Part shown: positions 1-5,160 of the stretch, one piece after another
Layout: the number at the start of each line of letters is the position of its first letter
Position numbering within the stretch: position 1 is the first letter of the stretch
Source of the DNA: an uncultured Veillonella sp.
GTDB lineage: Bacteria; Bacillota; Negativicutes; Veillonellales; Veillonellaceae
Length of the DNA stretch: 5,231 bases
Reading direction: 5' to 3'
Assembly (NCBI GenBank): GCA_902466275.1
Contig: CABQQJ010000081.1
Location: 1 to 5,231 of the forward strand
Made by a program: the position numbers and the translations under genes
The notes under the pieces: generated by a model
Seen by the model: the letters and a program-made list of their open reading frames with translations, nothing else
Told to the model about the DNA's origin: nothing
The model's database searches: none

Positions 1-1624
1 GTGCCTCTCCTTCTAAGGATGGTACAGGGCTCACTGTAGGTGTAGCAGCCTTGATCAAAGCCTCTAGCTGATGTTCTACATCAGATTTACGGGAAGATAA
101 AATTTGTAACTCATAGTTTAATTTAGACACATCAGAGTTACCATTATGAAGCCTCCAGGTAGCATACCAGAATAGCCCCATAGATAGAATCAAGAAAATA
201 AAACCACCTATAGTATATAGTGCAGATTCAAGAACCAATAGGCCTGCTAATACTACCAATACAGCAATAACAGCACCTATACCACTAATGCGTTGTAGCC
301 ATTTTGGCAGAATTGTGGGCTGTGCGTCTGAACCATAACTATTCCGTCTAGCCTCTACTTGATCTATATCCATTAAGATACGATCTAATTCACGTTCTAA
401 ATATTCTTTTTTAGCTAATTCTTCTTCACTAAAGTTAGGTAAGGATGCCCCTTCAAGGTTCGCCATCGGCACCTCATCGGTAGCCTCTGCAGGTTTGCGG
501 TCTTGCCAATGTAAAAGTTGTTCTTTTGCGGTGCGCAAACGACTTGCCAAACGTTCTCCATCAAACCAATTGATGTCTTCTGCCATTGGCTCATCGTGAC
601 GCCACGCAGAATGTAAGGTGCGTGAAAACTCTAATTGTTCTCTAACCTTACGGATGTACGCATCGCCTTCTTCGCACTCACGGCGTAATTGCTCCCATTT
701 AGCACCTTGTTGAATAAGGTCTTCAATATCTTGACCATACGTACCAAATGGACTATCAGGACTAAAGTTAGCCGGCATTAAGGCCGCTTCCTTTTCCTGC
801 CATAATTGCATATTGTCACGAGCCCGTTTTATTTCTTCATCAAGACGTAGGAACTCATCACGACTCAAGGCGAGCTCACTATTATACTGCTGCATGTGCA
901 TACGCGCCTCTTCACTGCGACGATACGTATCCCACGCACGCAATACTACATCGATACCATCCCGATATTCCTTCCATTCTTTCAACTGATTTTGCAATTC
1001 CATTTCGGTTTGCTCCGTACTGTGAAAGACGGTTTGTAATTCCACATATTGCGCTTCATGCTCCGCCAACTGACTCAACTTTTGACGGTTTTCTTTAAGC
1101 TCATCCATCAATACATTGATGCGACGTTTACCATTCGAGGATGCTACAAGTAGGTCTGTAGCCCCTTTTTCAACATCCTTAACAGCGCCACCTAAGTGTT
1201 CTCCCCCTTCAGCGCCAAAGAATCGGGAACGAACCTCTACCTCTTGTAATACATCAAGGCCTTGTAGGTCGTCTAATGTTAACGCAAATATGCGGTTATA
1301 TGTTTTTTTATCGATGCCATGCCACCAATGTTGAGCCGGCTCTTCATGGATGGCAGGATTACCAGGACTGTAAAAGTCTAACTGCTTTCCCTTACGACCG
1401 ATATAGTAGCTTTCACCATTACGGTCCACATCAAGGGCCCCCGTCATAGGACCATAAGCCTTATGAGTACCACCAAACAACAAGGTGCGCATCCCTTCGA
1501 GCAAGGATGTTTTACCACTTTCATTAGGGCCATACATGAGTTGAACCCCATTGTCACCCGTGGTGAAAGACCAGTCGCGATACGGGCCAAATTCATCAAA
1601 TCGTATGCGTTTAATGTTCATCAT
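1..1624 (-). CDS. yhaN: YhaN-like SbcC/Rad50-type ATPase with internal membrane hairpin (partial, 3' end off window)
   Basis: The minus strand is open from ATG 1624 to the left edge, giving 541 residues without a stop; the C-terminal half, including Walker B and the signature motif, lies outside. The N-terminus starts NIKRIRFDEFGPYRDW and has a Walker A motif GPNESGKT at residues 32-39, followed by the YhaN-like segment FALTLDDLQGL (113-123). Residues about 170-435 are rich in Glu, Gln, Lys and Arg and look like coiled coil. Two hydrophobic stretches (about 446-466 and 469-490) form a likely membrane hairpin, and coiled coil resumes after them. No CxxC zinc hook is seen in the visible part. 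In the YhaN family the ATPase is expected to drive a Mre11/SbcD-like nuclease in DNA end processing or repair. The upstream yhaO-like gene overlaps the start by 14 nt, so the two are translationally coupled. A second ATG at 1621 is equally possible; a G-rich stretch just upstream (GATGGGGG) can serve as ribosome binding site. Family assignment is firm; cellular role is inferred. Confidence 0.88.
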   Translation of the reverse strand, partial: MMNIKRIRFDEFGPYRDWSFTTGDNGVQLMYGPNESGKTSLLEGMRTLLFGGTHKAYGPMTGALDVDRNGESYYIGRKGKQLDFYSPGNPAIHEEPAQHWWHGIDKKTYNRIFALTLDDLQGLDVLQEVEVRSRFFGAEGGEHLGGAVKDVEKGATDLLVASSNGKRRINVLMDELKENRQKLSQLAEHEAQYVELQTVFHSTEQTEMELQNQLKEWKEYRDGIDVVLRAWDTYRRSEEARMHMQQYNSELALSRDEFLRLDEEIKRARDNMQLWQEKEAALMPANFSPDSPFGTYGQDIEDLIQQGAKWEQLRRECEEGDAYIRKVREQLEFSRTLHSAWRHDEPMAEDINWFDGERLASRLRTAKEQLLHWQDRKPAEATDEVPMANLEGASLPNFSEEELAKKEYLERELDRILMDIDQVEARRNSYGSDAQPTILPKWLQRISGIGAVIAVLVVLAGLLVLESALYTIGGFIFLILSMGLFWYATWRLHNGNSDVSKLNYELQILSSRKSDVEHQLEALIKAATPTVSPVPSLEGEA

Positions 1625-2882
1625 TAGCCCCCATCAATACAGTAACACCTTCAATTTCACAACGTTTCAAAGCTCGTGCCAATAATTCATCACTCAATAA
1701 ATCGGCATATGCGCCTAAGCGCTTAAATTCAGGACGATTAGCCATGATTTGACGCGCAGTCTGTATCGCATCTCCATCTACCATATCGTCATAAGCACGC
1801 AAGTAATCACCTACTACATCTGTTAATAAACGTCGTTCAACTAGATTAATACTAGGTCGTGTATTAGAAATAATACGGTAAGGCATAACGAATATAGATT
1901 TGCCTTTCTCTTCATTTTGAGACTCTTGCAACCATAGTTTTCGAATCTCCTCTTGCGTACATAGGCGATGTAGAGGTCCCGTTCCGGACAAAACGAGGGA
2001 TAGCAAGATGTTTTTCTTATGTTGCTTTCGCAAGTTTTCTTTTTTACGGCGCAAAATCTCTAAGAAATCTGTTTCATTTTGCATGCCAGCAATATCGATT
2101 TTGATTTCCTCAAATCGAACAGCACAGGTGTCGATAAATCGCAAATCACAATGACCATTATGAGATACAGATACAAGATAACATCCCTTAGGTCCATGTT
2201 CTTTACGATGCAATCCTTGCGAATTACCCGCATAAACTACGAGAGGTTCCTCGCTAAGAACTTGAGATTTATGAATATGGCCCAATGCCCAATAATCCAT
2301 GGCAGCCTCTGTTAAATCAGTTAAGTTACAAGGTCCTGTTACATTATGATTTTCAGAGCCTACACTAGAACCTACAGTACCATGCATGACAGCAAGGGAA
2401 AACTCATCCCGTTCAAAAGCTCTGTATTGACGAGCATAGTTGTCGCTTTCATTACCATGACCACAACTAATACCATATACGCCACCAATTTCTATATTGT
2501 TAACGATGAGCGGGAAACGCTGTACCTGTTCGCTAGAAAATATATGGACATTATCTGGCATCTGCAGTTGCGCTTTCCAGCTTTCAGCAGGATCATGATT
2601 ACCTTGTACCATATAGACATCAATACGATGTTCAGCCAAGCGATACATGGCGCGCACAAAACGGACTTGAGCCTCTAAATTATGGTCTTCGCTATTATAA
2701 ATATCACCAGCTATTACGACAGCATGAACATGTTCTATAATAGCAGTATCAATAATTTTATCTAAGGCTACATAGGTTGCTTCACTTACGGCGCGATCAA
2801 CAGCATTGCTAATACCTGTAGCATATTGAAAGGGTGCCCCTAAATGCAGATCACCACAGTGTATAAATCGAAATGGCTGCAT
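1611..2882 (-). CDS. yhaO: YhaO-like SbcD/Mre11-type metallophosphoesterase (DNA repair exonuclease subunit)
   Basis: This 423-residue protein has all the calcineurin-like phosphoesterase motifs in order: GDLHLG (D11, H13), AGDIYN (D60), QGNHD (N95, H96), a His in MHGTVG (H167) and GHIHK (H202, H204). These residues would bind two metal ions, typically Mn, and hydrolyse phosphodiester bonds. The catalytic domain fills roughly residues 1-260. The rest is a capping and partner-binding region without obvious motifs. Length is close to YhaO of bacilli. The start is supported by a TAAGGAGT ribosome binding site nine to ten bases upstream and by the canonical N-terminal strand leading into GDLH. 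It is the first gene of the operon, and its last codons overlap the yhaN-like start, as expected for SbcD/SbcC-type partners made in fixed ratio. The family is known for DNA end processing; substrate in this organism is inferred. Confidence 0.92.
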   Translation of the reverse strand: MQPFRFIHCGDLHLGAPFQYATGISNAVDRAVSEATYVALDKIIDTAIIEHVHAVVIAGDIYNSEDHNLEAQVRFVRAMYRLAEHRIDVYMVQGNHDPAESWKAQLQMPDNVHIFSSEQVQRFPLIVNNIEIGGVYGISCGHGNESDNYARQYRAFERDEFSLAVMHGTVGSSVGSENHNVTGPCNLTDLTEAAMDYWALGHIHKSQVLSEEPLVVYAGNSQGLHRKEHGPKGCYLVSVSHNGHCDLRFIDTCAVRFEEIKIDIAGMQNETDFLEILRRKKENLRKQHKKNILLSLVLSGTGPLHRLCTQEEIRKLWLQESQNEEKGKSIFVMPYRIISNTRPSINLVERRLLTDVVGDYLRAYDDMVDGDAIQTARQIMANRPEFKRLGAYADLLSDELLARALKRCEIEGVTVLMGANDEH

Positions 2883-2890
2883 CTATATCC

Positions 2891-2898
2891 ACTCCTTA
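2891..2898 (-). promoter_or_regulatory. Ribosome binding site of yhaO-like gene
   Basis: The minus strand reads TAAGGAGT here, a strong Shine-Dalgarno sequence with about 9 nt between GGAG and ATG 2882. It fixes the start of the metallophosphoesterase. Confidence 0.8.
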
Positions 2899-2943
2899 TA
2901 TTAGTACTTTTATTATAGTTATATATAGTAATTACAATAGTTT

Positions 2944-2974
2944 ATTATACTACAAAACCTTAAAGATAAGTTAA
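2944..2974 (-). promoter_or_regulatory. Candidate promoter of the yhaO-yhaN operon
   Basis: On the minus strand a perfect TATAAT -10 box lies at 2949-2944, with TTAACT (4 of 6 matches to TTGACA) at 2974-2969, giving a long 19-nt spacer. A second TATAAT at 2917-2912 lacks a good -35 box and would give a leader of only about 23 nt. The region is very AT-rich, so chance matches are likely and the choice between the two is open. Confidence 0.4.
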
Positions 2975-3103
2975 AAATAACTATCATTTACCATCAAAAC
3001 AATATAGTTAAACTAAACTTCTCTTAACTATTAATAAATATAAATTATAAGATAAGCTCAGATTCTTTCATCATAAGATATGAACCATAACATGTTATTA
3101 TTT
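2975..3103. other. AT-rich spacer of the divergent intergenic region
   Basis: This part of the 328-bp gap between the divergent yhaO-like and bioB genes contains no open reading frame with a ribosome binding site, no terminator hairpin and no repeat I can support. Only a short TCATA-AGA-TATGA dyad (3072-3084) stands out, and it is within chance expectation for such base composition. Confidence 0.5.
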
Positions 3104-3134
3104 TTGTTAACCAATTCATGTATTAAGTTGACAA
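3104..3134. promoter_or_regulatory. BirA-type operator 1 upstream of bioB
   Basis: TTGTTAAC (3104-3111), a 15-nt spacer and GTTGACAA (3127-3134) form an inverted repeat with one mismatch between arms. This matches the layout of BirA boxes in Firmicutes, an 8-9 nt arm pair of TTGTTAAC/GTTAACAA type separated by about 14-16 nt. The right arm contains the -35 box of the bioB promoter, so a bound repressor would block RNA polymerase. The biotin gene immediately downstream is the strongest support. BirA itself is not encoded in the window. Confidence 0.8.
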
Positions 3135-3156
3135 TTTATACGTGAACGTTTACAAT
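3128..3156 (+). promoter_or_regulatory. bioB promoter
   Basis: A perfect -35 box TTGACA (3128-3133), a 17-nt spacer and TACAAT (3151-3156) make a near-consensus housekeeping promoter. Transcription should start near 3163, giving a leader of about 48 nt. The -35 lies inside operator 1. The -10 lies in a further GTTTACAA half-site (3148-3155), and the start point falls in operator 2. This arrangement suggests strong expression when derepressed and tight shut-off otherwise. Confidence 0.82.
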
Positions 3157-3160
3157 CAAA

Positions 3161-3194
3161 TTGTCAATATATTATGTTTTTATTAAGTTAACAA
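3161..3194. promoter_or_regulatory. Second BirA-like operator overlapping the bioB transcription start
   Basis: TTGTCAAT (3161-3168) and GTTAACAA (3187-3194) repeat the half-sites of operator 1 but with an 18-nt spacer, longer than usual for BirA. The right arm is a perfect reverse complement of the left arm of operator 1. It sits over the predicted transcription start and ends 6 nt before the ribosome binding site. It may bind BirA more weakly, act through alternative arm pairing, or be a degenerate duplicate. Confidence 0.5.
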
Positions 3195-3200
3195 TTTACC

Positions 3201-3205
3201 GGAGG
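3201..3205 (+). promoter_or_regulatory. Ribosome binding site of bioB
   Basis: GGAGG followed by five bases and then ATG 3211. It fixes the start codon of bioB; the spacing is slightly short but acceptable. Confidence 0.8.
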
Positions 3206-3210
3206 CTATT

Positions 3211-4239
3211 ATGGCTTTGCCTATAGATCAACAACCATCCCAAGTGGGTACATACGAAAAAATTCTTACCATTGCAAACCGCATCATGAACGGCGGCGAA
3301 ATTACAAAAGAAGAAGCAATCGAGCTGATTCATACTTCAGATGATGATACCATGATTCTACTCGCTATGGCTGATAAAATTCGCCAACATTTCAATGATA
3401 ATTCTGTGGATGTATGTGCCATTGTTAATGCTCGGTCCGGCAAATGTCCTGAAAACTGTAAATTCTGTGCTCAATCCGCACACCACAACACAGGCGTTCA
3501 GGAGTATCCTTTCATGGATGAAGAAAGCATTCTCCAAGCAGCACGTAAAGCTAAAGAGGCTGGTGCAATTCGTTTTTCCATCGTAACAAGTGGTCGTAAT
3601 ACTAATAACCCTGATGAATTTGATCAAATCATCCATGTATTAGGCCGTATCAAAAATGAAATTGGTCTTGAAATCTGCTGTTCCCTTGGGTTGTTAACTT
3701 ACGAACAAGCACTCAAATTAAAAGAAGTTGGCGTTACTCGATACCACTCCAATATCGAAACGGCACCTAGTCACTTCCCAGATATTTGTACAACCCATTC
3801 CTACGAAGATAAAATGTCTACTATCGATAATGCTCAAAAAGCAGGTATTCGCGTTTGCTCTGGCGGCATCCTCGGGCTTAATGAAACATTAGAACAACGC
3901 GTAGAAATGGCGTTCGAACTTAAACGTTTACATATTGACTCCGTGCCATTAAACATTTTGAATCCTGTTAAAGGGACTCCATTTGAAAGCAACGAAGCTT
4001 TACGTCCATTGGATATCTTACGTACCTTCGCCGTATTCCGTTTCATCTTGCCAAACGCATTGATTCGTACAGCTGGTGGTCGTGAAGTAAATCTTCGTGA
4101 CTTACAAGCTTATGCTTTAAAAGGTGGCCTTAACGGTATCATGGTTGGTGGCTACTTAACAACTGGCGGTCGCTCTCCACAAGACGATCTCCAAATGATT
4201 CAAGACTTGGAATTAAGCCGCAACTCTGCCCAAGTTTAA
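3211..4239 (+). CDS. bioB: Biotin synthase (radical SAM), type II-like
   Basis: BioB inserts sulfur into dethiobiotin to make biotin, the last step of the pathway, in the cytoplasm. The 342 residues match the family length. The radical-SAM motif CxxxCxxC is present as C79, C83 and C86 in KCPENCKFCAQSAHH, and binds the [4Fe-4S] cluster. Of the classical auxiliary-cluster ligands of the E. coli enzyme (C97, C128, C188, R260), the equivalents by motif are S123 (RFSIVTSGR), C156 (LEICCSLG), C216 (RVCSGGI) and R291 (AGGREVN). The first cysteine is therefore replaced by serine. Extra cysteines at C157 and C193 (DICTTH) could take its place. The substrate-site motif YNHNLDT of E. coli appears as YHSNIET (178-184). 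These traits fit the type II enzymes of obligate anaerobes, reported to use a 4Fe-5S auxiliary cluster. No other biotin gene is adjacent. BirA-like operators precede it and a hairpin terminator follows, so it is probably monocistronic. Confidence 0.96.
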   Translation: MALPIDQQPSQVGTYEKILTIANRIMNGGEITKEEAIELIHTSDDDTMILLAMADKIRQHFNDNSVDVCAIVNARSGKCPENCKFCAQSAHHNTGVQEYPFMDEESILQAARKAKEAGAIRFSIVTSGRNTNNPDEFDQIIHVLGRIKNEIGLEICCSLGLLTYEQALKLKEVGVTRYHSNIETAPSHFPDICTTHSYEDKMSTIDNAQKAGIRVCSGGILGLNETLEQRVEMAFELKRLHIDSVPLNILNPVKGTPFESNEALRPLDILRTFAVFRFILPNALIRTAGGREVNLRDLQAYALKGGLNGIMVGGYLTTGGRSPQDDLQMIQDLELSRNSAQV

Positions 4240-4246
4240 ATTTCTG

Positions 4247-4278
4247 TATATACCATTCTCCTTTGAGGATGTTGTATA
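4247..4278 (+). repeat. Imperfect inverted repeat just after bioB
   Basis: Arms 4247-4260 and 4265-4278 pair over 14 positions with one mismatch and two G-U pairs, closing a 4-nt CTTT loop. It starts 8 nt after the bioB stop. The bases that follow are A-rich on the plus strand, so it is not a classical intrinsic terminator. It could protect the 3' end of the bioB mRNA. Confidence 0.5.
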
Positions 4279-4319
4279 TAAAAAATATTCCTAAGATTTA
4301 TAAATTTTTTACACATATA

Positions 4320-4358
4320 AAAAGAACCATCTAGTTTGCTGTGCTAGATGGTTCTTTT
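4320..4358. terminator. Bidirectional intrinsic terminator between bioB and the convergent gene
   Basis: A perfect 15-bp stem, AAAAGAACCATCTAG (4320-4334) and CTAGATGGTTCTTTT (4344-4358), encloses a 9-nt loop. T-rich runs flank it on both strands: TTCTTTTAT on plus, TTCTTTTTAT on minus. It can therefore end both the bioB transcript and the convergent minus-strand transcript. The stop codon of the minus-strand gene (4359-4357) overlaps the stem by two bases. Confidence 0.92.
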
Positions 4359-4719
4359 ATTGCCATAATAAATTATAAATGGCTTGACCATTTGTGTTAC
4401 CCGCAATGGGCTCAGGATTCTCATTAAATTCTACATTCTCATACGGCGTCCCGTCTGACATGTACGCATCTACCTTCAATGTTTCCATGGTTCGATTATA
4501 TCTACTGATATAAACTTTATAGCGCAATTCGTCGCCACCCAGTTCATTAACTCGCAGCCACAAAAGTGCATCGTAATCACTCTTCTGTACACTGTCATTG
4601 TCAATAAATAATTGGTTTCCTGATGCATCTGGTCCAACATAGTACCAGTCCGTTGCGTTAGTAGTCCCCCCTATACTGAGTAGCCACAAAAGTGTTAATA
4701 TGGTGAATATTTTACTCAT
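4357..4719 (-). CDS. Small exported protein, surface-adhesin E-like
   Basis: The 120-residue product begins with a clear signal peptide: K3, a hydrophobic core at about 4-17 and a likely signal peptidase I site after TNA (residue 22). The mature part of about 98 residues starts DWYYVGPDASGNQLFIDNDS and continues with LLWLRVNE (52-59), a YKVYISRYN strand (67-75) and a C-terminal IYNLLWQ. This pattern (Trp-Tyr near the N-terminus, a short Gly turn before a Phe/Tyr-Ile-Asp segment, then an L/VW-R strand) resembles the surface-adhesin protein E family, but I cannot confirm it without a profile search. There are no cysteines, no lipobox and no cell-wall anchor. It is probably periplasmic or cell-surface in a diderm Firmicute. 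It is transcribed alone, convergent with bioB, and shares that gene's terminator. The start is supported by GAGAGGGG seven bases upstream. Confidence 0.8.
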   Translation of the reverse strand: MSKIFTILTLLWLLSIGGTTNATDWYYVGPDASGNQLFIDNDSVQKSDYDALLWLRVNELGGDELRYKVYISRYNRTMETLKVDAYMSDGTPYENVEFNENPEPIAGNTNGQAIYNLLWQ

Positions 4720-4726
4720 ATGACTG

Positions 4727-4734
4727 CCCCTCTC
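4727..4734 (-). promoter_or_regulatory. Ribosome binding site of the exported-protein gene
   Basis: The minus strand reads GAGAGGGG, seven bases before ATG 4719. The G-run could pair with C-rich unpaired motifs of the candidate small RNA encoded at 4944-5112. Confidence 0.7.
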
Positions 4735-4746
4735 ATGCTATCGAGC

Positions 4747-4795
4747 TGTATATTTTATAAAAGCTTAATGTGGATAAACCTTTATAAAATATACA
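4747..4795. repeat. 15-bp perfect inverted repeat in leader of exported-protein gene
   Basis: TGTATATTTTATAAA (4747-4761) and its exact reverse complement TTTATAAAATATACA (4781-4795) enclose a 19-nt loop. It lies about 7 nt after the predicted minus-strand transcription start and 13 nt before the ribosome binding site. It could be an mRNA leader hairpin or a repressor operator. The stem is AT-only apart from one G-C pair, and no T-run follows, so it is a poor terminator candidate. Confidence 0.7.
4769..4777 (-). promoter_or_regulatory. Perfect DnaA box within the inverted-repeat loop
   Basis: The minus strand reads TTATCCACA, the consensus DnaA box. A one-mismatch copy TTATCAACA lies on the plus strand at 4832-4840, over the -35 box of the exported-protein gene. 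Two sites alone do not make an origin; regulatory binding or chance are both possible. Confidence 0.4.
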
Positions 4796-4808
4796 ACTTC
4801 TCCTTTAT

Positions 4809-4838
4809 ATAATACCAAAATTGTCCCATATTTATCAA
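4809..4838 (-). promoter_or_regulatory. Promoter of the exported-protein gene
   Basis: On the minus strand TTGATA (4838-4833) is followed by 18 nt and TATTAT (4814-4809). A TG one base before the -10 makes it an extended -10 promoter (TGGTATTAT). The start would be near 4802, leaving a leader of about 83 nt that contains the 15-bp inverted repeat. Confidence 0.6.
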
Positions 4839-4886
4839 CAATAATTAAAATTAATTACCATGTTTTTTACAAATATAAGAAACTTA

Positions 4887-4907
4887 AAGAAATTTATTAA
4901 ATTTCTT
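4887..4907. repeat. Perfect 21-nt palindrome upstream of the ncRNA promoter
   Basis: Arms AAGAAATTTA (4887-4896) and TAAATTTCTT (4898-4907) are exact reverse complements around a single central base. It ends 24 nt before the TATAAT of the candidate small RNA, at or just above where a -35 box would be, so it could be an operator. AT richness raises the chance of coincidence. Confidence 0.55.
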
Positions 4908-4931
4908 CATTTTTAACTCATTTACCATTCC

Positions 4932-4937
4932 TATAAT
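4932..4937 (+). promoter_or_regulatory. -10 box of the candidate small RNA
   Basis: TATAAT on the plus strand predicts a start near 4944, exactly where the first stem of the downstream structured RNA begins. No good -35 hexamer is present at 16-18 nt spacing (only T-rich sequence), so activity may be weak or activator-dependent. Confidence 0.5.
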
Positions 4938-5006
4938 AATAATGTCAAATGATAGATAGAGGTAACAATTCCCTGGTTGCCGTACGTGTATTTATCTCCC
5001 GACAAG

Positions 5007-5068
5007 TAATACTAACCCCAAACCTACTACTTGTTTAAATACATGGTTCATTTGATATTAATACTAAC
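5007..5068 (+). repeat. Repeated TAATACTAAC module before C-runs
   Basis: TAATACTAAC occurs at 5007-5016 and 5059-5068. The first runs directly into CCCC, the second into ACTCCCC after no more than a few bases. Both lie inside the candidate small RNA, partly unpaired, suggesting a duplicated target-binding module. Confidence 0.6.
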
Positions 5069-5082
5069 ACTCCCCTTACATG

Positions 5083-5112
5083 AAAAAAGGACTCCAGTTG
5101 GAGTCCTTTTTT
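5083..5112. terminator. Strong intrinsic terminator, both strands
   Basis: AAAAAAGGACTCC (5083-5095), loop AGTT and GGAGTCCTTTTTT (5100-5112) form a perfect 13-bp stem with a T6 run on each strand. On the plus strand it ends the candidate small RNA. On the minus strand it lies about 50 nt past the stop of the partial gene at the right edge and would end that transcript. Confidence 0.92.
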
Positions 5113-5160
5113 CGTTATATAAAACTTCAATAAATCTCAAAATACAAGCGTGTATAAATT

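Larger units (their letters stand above)
3121..3198 (+). repeat. 18-nt direct repeat, 60-nt period, in bioB control region
   Basis: TATTAAGTTGACAATTTA (3121-3138) recurs as TATTAAGTTAACAATTTA (3181-3198), 17 of 18 identical and exactly 60 bases apart. Both copies contain the right arm of an operator, so the control region probably arose by local duplication. The only difference turns the -35 TTGACA of copy one into TTAACA in copy two. Confidence 0.75.
4944..5112 (+). ncRNA. Candidate structured small regulatory RNA with C-rich motifs
   Basis: A region of about 169 nt runs from a -10 box to a strong terminator, has no open reading frame and has no plus-strand gene behind it. Predicted by eye, P1 pairs TCAAATGA (4945-4952) with TCATTTGA (5048-5055), extendable to 13 pairs. 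P2 pairs GGTAAC (4961-4966) with GTTGCC (4976-4981). P3 pairs TGTATTTA (4987-4994) with TAAATACA (5036-5043). P4 pairs ACAAGTA (5002-5008) with TACTTGT (5028-5034), stacked on P3. Together these form a three-way junction. Four C-rich motifs sit in unpaired places: the P2 loop (TTCCC 4969-4973), the P3/P4 bulge (CTCCC 4996-5000), the P4 loop (ACCCC 5015-5019) and the linker before the terminator (TCCCC 5071-5075). Such motifs in Firmicutes sRNAs pair with Shine-Dalgarno sequences. I recognise no known riboswitch, tmRNA, SRP or RNase P motif. A 6S-like RNA is possible but fits less well. Confidence 0.55.

Noticed and set aside
1116..1334. Plus-strand 72-codon frame
   Set aside because: It is antisense to the conserved YhaN-like coding region and its product is low-complexity Ser/Thr/Pro sequence.
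2079..2678. Plus-strand open frames of 78 and 110 codons within 2079-2678
   Set aside because: They lie antisense to the conserved metallophosphoesterase, have no convincing ribosome binding site and no recognisable protein features.
3143..3153. BioQ-like site TGAACGTTTAC upstream of bioB
   Set aside because: BioQ regulation is known from actinobacteria; the sequence is better explained as a BirA-type half-site within the promoter.
3358..4046. Extra frames on both strands inside bioB
   Set aside because: They are shadows of the strongly conserved biotin synthase gene.
4247..4278. First hairpin after bioB as the main terminator
   Set aside because: It is followed by A-rich, not T-rich, sequence on the plus strand; the hairpin at 4320-4358 is a far better terminator.
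4747..4840. Replication origin suggested by DnaA boxes and AT-rich DNA
   Set aside because: Only one perfect and one near box, no cluster, and no dnaA, dnaN or similar neighbour.
4944..5112. Riboswitch or T-box leader
   Set aside because: No plus-strand gene follows the terminator, and no conserved core of TPP, SAM, cobalamin, FMN, purine, THF or T-box elements is visible.
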